Assembly (NCBI RefSeq): GCF_034259325.1 | Contig: NZ_JAXIVS010000005.1 | Span: forward strand, 124,001-188,000 | Length of the DNA: 64,000 nt | Reading direction: 5' to 3' | From: Hyalangium ruber | GTDB lineage: Bacteria; Myxococcota; Myxococcia; Myxococcales; Myxococcaceae | Part shown: positions 25,889 through 34,024 of the stretch, one piece after another | How positions within the stretch are numbered: position 1 is the stretch's first letter | Layout: every line of letters starts with the position of its first letter | Made by a program: the position numbers and the translations under genes | Notes under the pieces: model-generated | Database searches by the model: none | Seen by the model: only the letters and a program-made list of their open reading frames with translations | Told to the model about the DNA's origin: nothing

Positions 25889-25922
25889 TGCACAACTACG
25901 GTTGTGCAACCATTGTTGTGCA
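25889..25922. promoter_or_regulatory. MarR-type operator (overlapping palindromes)
   Basis: TGCACAAC-TACG-GTTGTGCA (25889-25908) is a perfect 8-bp inverted repeat with a 4-bp spacer. It is followed by an overlapping CAAC-CATT-GTTG palindrome (25907-25918) and a third GTTGTGCA half-site (25915-25922). The position between divergent MarR and target genes supports operator function. Confidence 0.8.
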
Positions 25923-25940
25923 TCCACACAGGAGACACCC

Positions 25941-26339
25941 ATGCCCTCGACGCATCTGGACACCGCGCTGGCCTACCTTCGGGAGTTGGAGCAGGGAGCG
26001 ACCGGCGAAGCCCTGGCTCGGTTCTTCCACCCCGAGGTGGCCTATCGGGAGTACCCCAACCGGCTCTTCCCCTCGGGGGTGTCGAGCGACCTGCGGGGAA
26101 TGCTGGAGGCCTCGGAGCGAGGCCAGAAGGCGGTGGGCGAGCAGCGCTTCACCGTGCGCCACGCGCTGGCCGATGGGGATTCGGTGGCCCTGGAGCTCGA
26201 CTGGAGCGGCACACTGAAGATCGGGCGCGGGCCGCTGACGGCGGGCACGACGCTGCGCGCCGCGTTCGGCGTGTTCCTCACCTTCCGTGAGGGCCGCATC
26301 CACACCCAGCACAACTACGATTGCTACGAGCCGTTCTAG
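25941..26339 (+). CDS. NTF2/SnoaL-like protein
   Basis: 132 aa, the size of SnoaL-like NTF2-fold proteins: N-terminal helices with FFHPEVAYREYPN, then strands RFTVRHALADGDSVALELDWSG and a C-terminal GRIHTQHNYDCYEPF. Such proteins bind small hydrophobic ligands or isomerise them. AGGAGA lies 6 nt upstream. It is divergently paired with the MarR gene and probably controlled by it; the next gene starts 16 bp downstream. Confidence 0.88.
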   Translation: MPSTHLDTALAYLRELEQGATGEALARFFHPEVAYREYPNRLFPSGVSSDLRGMLEASERGQKAVGEQRFTVRHALADGDSVALELDWSGTLKIGRGPLTAGTTLRAAFGVFLTFREGRIHTQHNYDCYEPF

Positions 26340-26355
26340 GTATGCTCCGGGGGCC

Positions 26356-27546
26356 ATGAGCTCCCCCTTCGCCGCGCACTTCCCCGCCTTGCGCGCGGGC
26401 TTCAGCTACCTCGACAACGCCGCCGGGGCGCAGGTGCCCACGCACGCCATCGAGGCCATCACCCAGTTCCTCTCGCAGGGCAGTTGCAACGTGGGCCAGC
26501 CCTACCCGGCCTCGCGGGCGGCCACGGAGATCAAGGCCCAGGCGCGCGCCGCCACCGCTGACTTCCTCCACTGCCAGCCCGAGGAGGTCATGCTGGGCAC
26601 CAGCGCGACGGCCCTCACGTTCCAGCTGGGGCGCGCCTTCTCGCGCCTGTTCCAGCCGGGGGACGAGGTCGTCATCTCCGAGCTGGAGCACGAATCCAAC
26701 GCCGGCCCCTGGCGCGCGCTGGAGGCGCAAGGCGTGGCGGTGAAGCTGTGGCGAGCGCGCTGGCCCGAGGGGCGGCTGGAGCCGGCGGACCTGCGTCCCC
26801 TGCTCTCCTCGCGCACGCGGCTGGTGGCGGTGACGGCGGCCTCCAACACGGTGGGCTCCACGCCGGACGTGGCGGCCGCGGCGGAGCTGGCGCGCGGCGT
26901 GGGGGCGTGGATCATCGTCGATGCGGTGCATTCCAGCCCCCACCACCTGCCGGACGTGAAGGGCTGGGGCGCGGACTTCGCCGTGTTCTCTCCTTATAAG
27001 GTCTTCGGTCCCCACATGGGCTGCCTGTACGTGCGCCGGGAGCTGCTGCCCCGGCTGCCGGCGGACAAGCTGTGGTTCGTACCTGACGACAGCCCGCAGA
27101 AGTTCGAGCCCGGCACCGCCAACCACGAGTGCCTCGCCGGCTGGCTGGGCACGCTGCGCTACGTGCGCGAGGTGCTGGGGGACGGGCAATCCGGGCGCGC
27201 GGGGCTGGAGCAGGCCTTCCGCCGCATCGAGTCCCTGGAGCGCCCGCTGCTGGAGTCCACCCTGGAGCGGCTCCGGGCCCACCCGCGCGTGCGGCTGTAC
27301 GGTCCGCTGGAGCCCCAGGGCCGGGTGGCCACCTTCTGCTTCACCGTGCCGGGGACTCCGCCGCGCGCGGTGGCCGAGCACCTGGCCCACCAGGGCGTGG
27401 GCGTGGCGGCGGGCCACTACTACGCCACCCTGGCCGCCCAGGCGCTGTCGCTCATGCCCGAGGGGGCGGTGCGCGCCTCGCTGCTGCACTACAACACCGC
27501 CGAGGATGTGGACCGGCTCTTCGCCGGGCTGGACTCGCTGCCGTAG
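26356..27546 (+). CDS. Cysteine-desulfurase-like PLP enzyme (class V aminotransferase)
   Basis: 396 aa. PLP Lys is K215 in FSPYKVFGPH; D189 and H192 (VDAVHSS) and H112 (ELEHESN) are the usual cofactor contacts. The family is the CsdA/SufS-like group usually annotated as cysteine desulfurase-like. I see no obvious active-site loop Cys in the usual C-terminal position, so desulfurase activity is unproven; it may be a lyase or aminotransferase. It starts 16 bp after the NTF2-like gene and may share the MarR-controlled promoter. Confidence 0.88.
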   Translation: MSSPFAAHFPALRAGFSYLDNAAGAQVPTHAIEAITQFLSQGSCNVGQPYPASRAATEIKAQARAATADFLHCQPEEVMLGTSATALTFQLGRAFSRLFQPGDEVVISELEHESNAGPWRALEAQGVAVKLWRARWPEGRLEPADLRPLLSSRTRLVAVTAASNTVGSTPDVAAAAELARGVGAWIIVDAVHSSPHHLPDVKGWGADFAVFSPYKVFGPHMGCLYVRRELLPRLPADKLWFVPDDSPQKFEPGTANHECLAGWLGTLRYVREVLGDGQSGRAGLEQAFRRIESLERPLLESTLERLRAHPRVRLYGPLEPQGRVATFCFTVPGTPPRAVAEHLAHQGVGVAAGHYYATLAAQALSLMPEGAVRASLLHYNTAEDVDRLFAGLDSLP

Positions 27547-27558
27547 CGTCAGGGCAGC
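27537..27558. terminator. Hairpin over convergent stop codons
   Basis: GCTGCC (27537-27542) pairs with GGCAGC (27553-27558), with the two opposing stops lying in or beside the loop. A weak 6-bp stem. Confidence 0.45.
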
Positions 27559-29063
27559 AACGCGTAGTCGAGCTCCGCGCCATCCGCGCCGGCCATGCGC
27601 TTCACCTCGCGCTTGTCCAGGTGCTCGACGAGGCGCGGGAAGAGGTCCAGCAGGTTGTCCGAGCGCACCGTGGACGGCAGCGCGCGCTCCTCGGAGACCA
27701 GGGCGCCCACGCTGCCCAGGCGATCCATCGCGCCGTGGCTGCCCGCCGTGCCCACCTCGTTCGCGCTGCCGATGGGCGCCTCGTAGCCCACCGACATGAA
27801 CGGGTGACGGAACGACACCACCACCTCCGGAGGGAACTGCACGCTGATGGGCTCGAAGGCGGTGCGCGCCCGGAAGAAGAAGTCCGGGTAGGTGCGCTCG
27901 GCGCTGAGGGCGAAGAGGGCCTCGTCGCTGAACACGCCATGGCTGGCTCCCGGAGCAAAGGAGACGGGCAGATCGAGCGCGGCCCAGTCCACGTCCGCGG
28001 GCAGCCAGTAGGAGTCCGTGGCCAGCTCGTAGCCGAAGCTCGCCACGCGGTTGCCCTCGCGCCAGGCGCTCACCCAGACGAGGCCCTCGGGGTAGCCCGG
28101 CCCCGGCGCCTCGCCGCGCGCGAAGACGAGGTCCGCCGCGGGGCACGTGGAGGCCCGCCGCGCCACCTCCGTCACCCACCGGGGACGCGCGTGGATGGCG
28201 ATATAGGTGACACGGGTGTGGAGAATGGGCACCGCCGCGGGCCCCTCCTCCTTGTCCGCGTCCTCGAAGGACTCCACCGCCTTCACACCCGCCGCCTCGA
28301 GCTGATCCCGGAAGTCCACCACGTTCTCGGGCGGCTTGTGGACGCCGTCCATGCCGTGGTCCCCGAAGAGGGTGAACACGAAGGTGCGCTCGGGGTGCTC
28401 GCGCCGGAACGCGTTGATGCGCGCGTTCAGCGAGACGAGCGAATCGACCACGTCGTCCTCCGAGCGCAGGTGGCCGACGACGTCCGTCTCGAGCAGGTAG
28501 GCGCTGAAGGTGGTCTGGGTCTGGCTGTGCCCGGCGAGCGCCACGAAGAGGTTGTCCAGCCCGCGGTAGTAGCCATAGACGGGGCGGTCATAGCTCCAGA
28601 GCGCATCGAGGTAGGCGCTCGCGTGGTAGTCGAACGCCTTGTAGTAGGCGGGCGCCTGCGCGTACGTGGGCACCGTGAAGGGCAGCTCCTCCAGCGGCGG
28701 CACGAGGTGTACGAGCAGCCCGCCCACGGACTTGTTGTAGACCTTGTCCTTGATCGGATCGAAGTGGCCGTACTCCAGCCCGGCGAAGCGCTCGGCGTGG
28801 AAGATGCGCGACCAGCTCGCGTCGCTGGTGGCGGGGAACATCGGAATGAGCCGCGCCAGGTTCCAGTCGGCGAAGGCGCCCTGCTCTCGCGCCCGTGCCA
28901 CCGCGCCGTGCGAGAGCCCATCGAGCCCCAGGTACACGTGGACCGTGGGATTGCGCGACGGGTCTCCCCGCGCGGGGATGCTGTTCATCAGCGCGTAGTG
29001 CTCCCAGTCGCAGGCAGGCGCGGCGAGCACCCACAGGGCCAGTACGGGCAGCAGGCGCCTCAC
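27549..29063 (-). CDS. Exported type I phosphodiesterase/alkaline-phosphatase-superfamily protein
   Basis: 504 aa with an N-terminal signal (VRRLLPVLALWVLAAPAC, possibly a weak lipobox). The alkaline phosphatase-superfamily metal sites are suggested by YLGLDGLSHG (D48, possible nucleophile S51), LLETDVVGH and FTLFGDHGMDGVH. It is likely periplasmic or surface phosphodiesterase/phosphatase; substrate unknown. The GTG start overlaps the stop of the upstream barrel gene as GTGA, so the two are translationally coupled. Confidence 0.85.
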   Translation of the reverse strand: MRRLLPVLALWVLAAPACDWEHYALMNSIPARGDPSRNPTVHVYLGLDGLSHGAVARAREQGAFADWNLARLIPMFPATSDASWSRIFHAERFAGLEYGHFDPIKDKVYNKSVGGLLVHLVPPLEELPFTVPTYAQAPAYYKAFDYHASAYLDALWSYDRPVYGYYRGLDNLFVALAGHSQTQTTFSAYLLETDVVGHLRSEDDVVDSLVSLNARINAFRREHPERTFVFTLFGDHGMDGVHKPPENVVDFRDQLEAAGVKAVESFEDADKEEGPAAVPILHTRVTYIAIHARPRWVTEVARRASTCPAADLVFARGEAPGPGYPEGLVWVSAWREGNRVASFGYELATDSYWLPADVDWAALDLPVSFAPGASHGVFSDEALFALSAERTYPDFFFRARTAFEPISVQFPPEVVVSFRHPFMSVGYEAPIGSANEVGTAGSHGAMDRLGSVGALVSEERALPSTVRSDNLLDLFPRLVEHLDKREVKRMAGADGAELDYALLP

Positions 29064-29821
29064 AGGTATGCCCCCACGGCGATCAGCGGGCTGCCCTGCC
29101 GACCGTCCCTGAAGAAGCGATAGAAGTAGCCCAGCTTCGCCTCGAACCAGCTCCGCCTGTAGCGATAGGACACGCCCAAGGCGCTGAAGTCGTGGCTCCA
29201 CAGCCCCACCTCGCCCAGGTGCGCGGAGACGGAGTGGTGCTGGAGCGCGAGCACCTCCGCCACCATGGTGACTCCGGGCACGAGGCGGTTGCGGTAGGGG
29301 CCATCATCGAAGATGCCCGCCACCGTGGCGGTGCCGTGCAGGTAGAACCAGGGGGTGACGGCGTACGAGGCCGTCGCGCCCACCGGCACCACCGTGAGCA
29401 GCACGTCCCGGGTGTCGATGTTGGAGACGTAGTTGCTCGAGACGAAGGCCTCGCTCGCTCCCGGCAGGAAGACGAGCAGCTCCGCGTGGGCCGCCACCGA
29501 GAGCCGCTCGCTCGAATGCAGCCGCACCTTCCCGTGGACGTTGAGCGTGCGGAAGAGGAAGAACAGCGGGTGTACTCCCACCTGCACCCGATCGAACAGG
29601 CCCAGCTCCGCGTTGCTGCTCCCCAGGAACAGGCGCCGGTGGCCCAACACATGGCCCGTGTTCTCCCAGAGGGGATAGAGCGCGGTGAGCGAGGAGGTGG
29701 GCAGTTCCTCCTTGGGCGGCGAGGGCTCCTCAGGGACAGGCTCCTGGGCGCGGGCCACGGCTGCGCCCAGGAGAAGGCTGAGGAGAACCAGACGATGGAG
29801 AGGGACACGGGCTGGGTACAT
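29060..29821 (-). CDS. Outer-membrane beta-barrel-like protein
   Basis: 253 aa with a signal peptide ending VARAQ. Alternating strands rich in aromatic and small residues (VRLHSSERLSVAAHAELLVFL, SYRYRRSWFEAKLGYFYRFF) end in a terminal hydrophobic residue (AYL), typical of an outer-membrane barrel. No family recognised. Its stop overlaps the phosphodiesterase start by 4 bp. GTG 29824 directly precedes the chosen ATG 29821. Confidence 0.8.
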   Translation of the reverse strand: MYPARVPLHRLVLLSLLLGAAVARAQEPVPEEPSPPKEELPTSSLTALYPLWENTGHVLGHRRLFLGSSNAELGLFDRVQVGVHPLFFLFRTLNVHGKVRLHSSERLSVAAHAELLVFLPGASEAFVSSNYVSNIDTRDVLLTVVPVGATASYAVTPWFYLHGTATVAGIFDDGPYRNRLVPGVTMVAEVLALQHHSVSAHLGEVGLWSHDFSALGVSYRYRRSWFEAKLGYFYRFFRDGRQGSPLIAVGAYL

Positions 29822-29864
29822 CACGGCGCCGCATCCAAGCGTGCGCCCCCCTCGAACGCAACCG

Positions 29865-31496
29865 TCAGAACACGAAGGGGAAGCGAACCGGTCCGCCCTG
29901 CTCGCGGTGCTTGGGGAAGGTCCACGCGCGAATCTTCCCCTCGAGGCAGCTCGCGAGGGGCGTGCCCTTGAACCCGGCGCTCTCGGTCACCACCTCCGTC
30001 ACCTTGCCGCTGGGGGCGATGGTCCACCGCACCACCACGCGCTGTCCCTCCTCCACCTGCGGGGACTTGCCCGCGCTGGCGCACGAGGCGATGTCCCCCT
30101 TGTTCGCGAGTACCACGGCGAAGACATCGGACTGAGCGAGCGAGGCGACCGGACCGGCGGGCGTCGGCTCCGGAGGAATCCAGACCGTACGCCCGGACGC
30201 GCCCTTGGAGCGGCTCGGGGGCCCGCTGAGCTCACGCTCGAAGTCCTCGTCCAGGCCCAGCTCCTCGTCCACGCTCTCCTCCTCCACGGGAGGCGCCTCG
30301 CGGACGACCTCCGCCGGAGCCTCGGGCTCCAGCGCCACCTCCACCTTCGCCAGCTTCCGCAGGGGCGGTGTCTTCACCTCGGGACGCGACGTCACGGCGG
30401 CGGGCCGTGGAGCAGGCACGGTCTCCAGCGGCGCCGACACGGGGCTGGGCAGGAGCGGCAGCGAGGCGCTGGTCCCCACGGGCCCTGCGATGCCACCCGC
30501 GGCGGTCGCCAGGTCCGGGTTCCAGAAAGTCACCGGGGGAGCCGAGACACCGCCGAAAGCAGCGCCGGTGCCCAGCCCCGAAACGGGCAGCCCGGCGACA
30601 GGCTTGGGAGCCTCCACCGCCGGCAGCACCTCCTCGCGGGCCGTCGCCGACACAGGCGCGGTCGCCAACGTCGGGCCCGAGTGGACCGAAGGCCCCCAGC
30701 CATTCCGAGGGCCCAGCCCCCACAAGAACAGAGCCACGAGCACACCGCCCACCAGGCCGCCTCCCAGCGCGAGCCACACGGCGCCGCGGATCCGCACCTC
30801 CACCGGCGCGGGCGGAATCACGGGGTGGGCCATCAACTCCAGCGCCGAGAGAGCCGCGGGCACCGTCACGGGCTCCGGGTCCAGGAAGGGCGCCAGGCTC
30901 GAAGACAGCTCGGGACCGATCGGCGGAGGCGTGGCCTCCCCCAGCTCGCGCAGGGCCTCCGCGCCCTTCAACTCGAAGCCCAGATCCTCGAGGTGCTCAC
31001 CGGGCACCAGATCGGTCGCCGACACCGCGGCGTCGGGCGGCTTCGGCGCGAGCAGCTCACTGAGCCCCGGCACCCGGCACATCGGCTGCCAGTCCTCGAA
31101 GCCTTTCCGCCAACAGAGCGAGTCCGGCCCCAGCTCGCCCTCATCCCAATGCGTGCGCAACGCCGCGAACCCGAGCGGCCCCACGACCTGCTCATCCAGC
31201 GCGACGAACCACGCATGCCGCGCGGCCTCCTCTCGCGCCGCCGCGAGCTCGGTCGGGCCTAGCGGGGCGGTGGTGCCGCGCACCAGCCGCTCCGTCATCG
31301 CCCCCCACGGCGTACTCGCCACGGGGGCTGGAGGAACCACGAGGTTCTTGTCGGTGCGCAGCTGGCTGATGACCGCGTCGAGCTCCGCCTCCGACATGCC
31401 TCCCAGCACCGGGGAGCGCTCCCCCTCGGAAACACTGGAGTCACCTTCCCGCGGGACTACGTGGTTTCCACTGCCGTCCGTCTGCGTGCCGACCAT
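29865..31496 (-). CDS. GYF-domain/AgmX-PglI C-terminal domain membrane protein (second copy)
   Basis: 543 aa. N-terminal GYF_2-like domain at about 75-125 (HAWFVALDEQVVGPLGFAAL), an acidic/Pro-rich stretch, one membrane segment (VWLALGGGLVGGVLVALFLW, about 240-260), a long Pro/Ala/Val linker and a C-terminal AgmX/PglI domain with SCASAGKSP, GKVTEVV, LASCLEGKIRAWTFP and final FPFVF. The architecture matches the shorter protein at 7415-8371. Such proteins are linked to A-motility complexes in myxobacteria; the role of this copy is unknown. ATG 31496 is chosen (MVGTQTDGSGNHV). Confidence 0.85.
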   Translation of the reverse strand: MVGTQTDGSGNHVVPREGDSSVSEGERSPVLGGMSEAELDAVISQLRTDKNLVVPPAPVASTPWGAMTERLVRGTTAPLGPTELAAAREEAARHAWFVALDEQVVGPLGFAALRTHWDEGELGPDSLCWRKGFEDWQPMCRVPGLSELLAPKPPDAAVSATDLVPGEHLEDLGFELKGAEALRELGEATPPPIGPELSSSLAPFLDPEPVTVPAALSALELMAHPVIPPAPVEVRIRGAVWLALGGGLVGGVLVALFLWGLGPRNGWGPSVHSGPTLATAPVSATAREEVLPAVEAPKPVAGLPVSGLGTGAAFGGVSAPPVTFWNPDLATAAGGIAGPVGTSASLPLLPSPVSAPLETVPAPRPAAVTSRPEVKTPPLRKLAKVEVALEPEAPAEVVREAPPVEEESVDEELGLDEDFERELSGPPSRSKGASGRTVWIPPEPTPAGPVASLAQSDVFAVVLANKGDIASCASAGKSPQVEEGQRVVVRWTIAPSGKVTEVVTESAGFKGTPLASCLEGKIRAWTFPKHREQGGPVRFPFVF

Positions 31497-31727
31497 GGGA
31501 CAACCCCTTTCGTCCAGGCGCACTGACTCTTACGACTCGACGCGTGGGCGGCAACGGAGAGTCCCTACGCGAAGGTGGCCGCTGTCCTCACGTTTCGCGG
31601 CTCCACAGCGGAAAAATCCCGCGGGGCGGGAGGTTCTTCCCCCCTTTGTCTCCAGGGGAGCACCTCCGCATCCGTCGTCCCACGAGCGCGCGACGCGCGA
31701 CGCGCGGATTGGCTACTGTCCCCCTTC

Positions 31728-32024
31728 GTGGCCGGTCCATCCCCCAAGACATGTGCCGCCTGCGGGCGCCACCTCACCCCGAGCGAGGCGTACTACCGCT
31801 TCACCCTCGTCCTTCAGGGAGAGCAGGACGTGCTCGACACCAGGGGGAGCGGAAAGGCGGATGATCTCGCCTCGCTCCTCCGGCAGATGGAAGCCGGGCC
31901 AGAGGACCCTCGCGAGTGGGAGGAGCAGGTGCATTGGGAGCGCGCTGGAGTCATCTGCTCCGCGTGCCGCGCCGTGGTGGTGCGCACCCTCGGCTCACCG
32001 CCCGATGACAGCGGGCCTCACTGA
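31728..32024 (+). CDS. Small zinc-ribbon-like protein
   Basis: 98 aa. Two CxxC pairs, TCAACGRHL at the N-terminus and ICSACRAVV near the C-terminus, suggest a zinc ribbon. The middle is acidic (GPEDPREWEEQ). No family recognised. The GTG start lacks a strong ribosome site. Its end converges on the VWA gene. Confidence 0.7.
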   Translation: MAGPSPKTCAACGRHLTPSEAYYRFTLVLQGEQDVLDTRGSGKADDLASLLRQMEAGPEDPREWEEQVHWERAGVICSACRAVVVRTLGSPPDDSGPH

Positions 32025-32029
32025 GGCCC
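32013..32029. terminator. Short hairpin at the convergent gene ends
   Basis: GGGCCTC (32013-32019), loop ACT, GAGGCCC (32023-32029). It includes the stop codon of the zinc-ribbon gene and precedes the end of the opposing VWA gene by 7 bp. Confidence 0.6.
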
Positions 32030-32035
32030 CTCCGC

Positions 32036-34024
32036 TCACCACTTGACCGGGTTCCCCCCGCCTCCGTCCTTGCGTTCTCCCAGTCGGAGCTGACTCCCTC
32101 GAACCTGGTGCCAGGAGTCGAGCTTCTCGTCGCTCGCCTTGCGCGCCCGCTCGAGCTCCGCCGCGACGCGCGCGCGCTCCTCCTCCGTCAGTCCGCCAGA
32201 GGGAACGCCCCCGTCAGGACCGTCCTCCGGGTCTCCCCCATCCGGCTCGTCGCCCTCTCCCCCGTCGCCCGGCTCCTCTTCCCCTGAGCCTTCCTCATCG
32301 CCCGCATCGGAGCCCGCGTCACGGCCCCCATCCGAGCCTCCATCACTCCCCGCGTCCCCTCCGCCGTCGGCGCCACCGTCCGAGCCTCCATCACTCCCCG
32401 CGTCGGCTCCCCCGTCCTCCCCCGCATCCGGAGCGCCACCGTCCACGCCGCCATCCTCACCCGCGTCAGGAACCCCGCCATCGGCGCCAGCATCCGGCGT
32501 GTTCGCGCACCGCTCCTCCTCCTGGCTCAACCACTCCAGCCGCTGCTCGAGGAAGCTCCGATTGGTCGCCGCGCGCGCTCCCACGTCTCCCCATGAGCCG
32601 CTCCGCGCCTCGGCCTGGGCAAAGCGCTCACGCGAGCGCGTCCACAGCTCCCGCGTGCGCTCCGCGCGGCAGTTCTCCAGGTGGAACTCGGCCTGGCCCC
32701 ATTGGTAGAGCACCGCGCCATCTCCGAAGAACCCCTCCACGAAGTCGGGGTCCATGACGATGGCCTGCTCCATGAGGCGGTGGGACTCGGCGTAGAGGCC
32801 CCGCCGCTCGTGCGCCATGGCCAGGTTGTGGGTGGGCACCCAGGGCCGGACCTGGAACGCGGAGCTCTGCTCGAACGCGGCGCCCGCCGCCTTCCAGTCC
32901 TCCTCCTTGAAGCGCTCCCGGCCTTCTTCGTTGAGCCGGTGCGCGGACAGCTCGTCGGACGAGCAGCCCATCCACTGCACCGACAGCAGGAGCGCCGCCA
33001 CCACGGGCAGCTTCCGCCGGAACACGCGGGACTCGGCGATGAACAGCCCCGCGAACAGCGACACCAGCAGCCAGCTCCAGTCCCTCCGCGAGGGATGGGT
33101 CAAGGACACGGCACGCGCGGGAACCGACTCCACCGCCGGGAGCAGATCCTTCACCCAGGACTCGTCGGACCTCAGCGCCTCACCGTCGGTACGCTGGGAG
33201 ATACGGCTCAGAGTCTCCTCGTTGCGACGGGTGCTGAAGGAGGCCATGACCCGCGGCTTCGCCGTCTCCGCGGCGATATCCTCGGGGTCATAGACCTCCA
33301 TGGAGATGTCCTCGTCGCCACCGAACACCACCGTATGCACGGGGATCTGGAGGTTCTCGAGCGCGTCGAGCTGAGCGTCGAAAGGCTCGGGCTCGGAGGA
33401 CACATCCCCGTCGCTGAGGAGGACCACCTGCAGCGGGTGCTCCCGGTGCCGCCAGAGGTGGACCACTGTGCCGAGCGCCTGTCCGAACTCGCTGCCGGTC
33501 AACTGGGTCGAGCGGTAGGAGCGCAGGGCCTTGAGCTGCGTCCGCACGGCATGGCGATCCACGGTAATGGGAGAATGAACGGAGGCATTGCCGGCGAAGC
33601 TCAGCAGCGCGAAGCGGGAGTCCGGGAGCGCGTCCATGAGTTCCGCGCCGAAGGCCTTGGCCGCCTCCAACCGGTTGTCGTGCTTCTTTCCCGTCACCGG
33701 GTCCGGGGGGACATCCGGCGCGAGCATGCTCAAGGAGACATCGACGATCAGGACGATGTCCCGCGACTCGCGCTTCACCGGCCCCAGGCTCTCGGTGTAC
33801 GGCCCGGTCGCGGCGGCGATGAGCAGAGCGCCCATCGCCCACAGCCACAGGAAGTGCCAGCGCGGGCGGATGCGCGCGTACACGGTGATGCGGGCAAATG
33901 CCTTCTCGGCCATCCGCGCCCGGAGCCACTCCAGCGCCTCCCGCTGCTGACCGAACACCGCGACCACCAGCAGCGTCCAGGGGAGCGCGAGGACGAAGGC
34001 CCATGCATGCTCGAAGCCGATCAT
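32036..34024 (-). CDS. BatB/BatC-like protein: VWA domain, TPR-like region and Asp/Gly-rich tail
   Basis: 662 aa. Two N-terminal membrane segments flank a von Willebrand A domain with MIDAS D95-S97-S99 (DVSLSM). A further membrane segment at about 315-350 precedes a TPR-like region (RERFKEEDWKAAGAAFEQ, NLAMAHERRGLYAESHRL). Residues about 515-615 are a run of DAGxDGG-type repeats, then a coiled helix (TEEERARVAAELERAR). It thus combines BatB and BatC functions in one protein. Its ATG overlaps the stop of the upstream batA-like gene (ATGA). Bat operons act in envelope stress and surface maintenance in other bacteria. Confidence 0.88.
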   Translation of the reverse strand: MIGFEHAWAFVLALPWTLLVVAVFGQQREALEWLRARMAEKAFARITVYARIRPRWHFLWLWAMGALLIAAATGPYTESLGPVKRESRDIVLIVDVSLSMLAPDVPPDPVTGKKHDNRLEAAKAFGAELMDALPDSRFALLSFAGNASVHSPITVDRHAVRTQLKALRSYRSTQLTGSEFGQALGTVVHLWRHREHPLQVVLLSDGDVSSEPEPFDAQLDALENLQIPVHTVVFGGDEDISMEVYDPEDIAAETAKPRVMASFSTRRNEETLSRISQRTDGEALRSDESWVKDLLPAVESVPARAVSLTHPSRRDWSWLLVSLFAGLFIAESRVFRRKLPVVAALLLSVQWMGCSSDELSAHRLNEEGRERFKEEDWKAAGAAFEQSSAFQVRPWVPTHNLAMAHERRGLYAESHRLMEQAIVMDPDFVEGFFGDGAVLYQWGQAEFHLENCRAERTRELWTRSRERFAQAEARSGSWGDVGARAATNRSFLEQRLEWLSQEEERCANTPDAGADGGVPDAGEDGGVDGGAPDAGEDGGADAGSDGGSDGGADGGGDAGSDGGSDGGRDAGSDAGDEEGSGEEEPGDGGEGDEPDGGDPEDGPDGGVPSGGLTEEERARVAAELERARKASDEKLDSWHQVRGSQLRLGERKDGGGGNPVKW

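Noticed and set aside
26356-27546. Direct sulfur donor for the TusA/CysO operon
   Set aside because: The desulfurase-like enzyme is 12 kb away and lacks an evident catalytic Cys, so a direct link is not supported.
26278-28179. Minus-strand open frame of about 630 codons opposite the desulfurase-like gene
   Set aside because: Shadow of the real gene; composition is typical of GC-rich antisense frames.
32190-32495. Possible CRISPR or DNA repeat array
   Set aside because: The repeats are irregular and in frame with the Asp/Gly-rich protein, with no uniform spacers.
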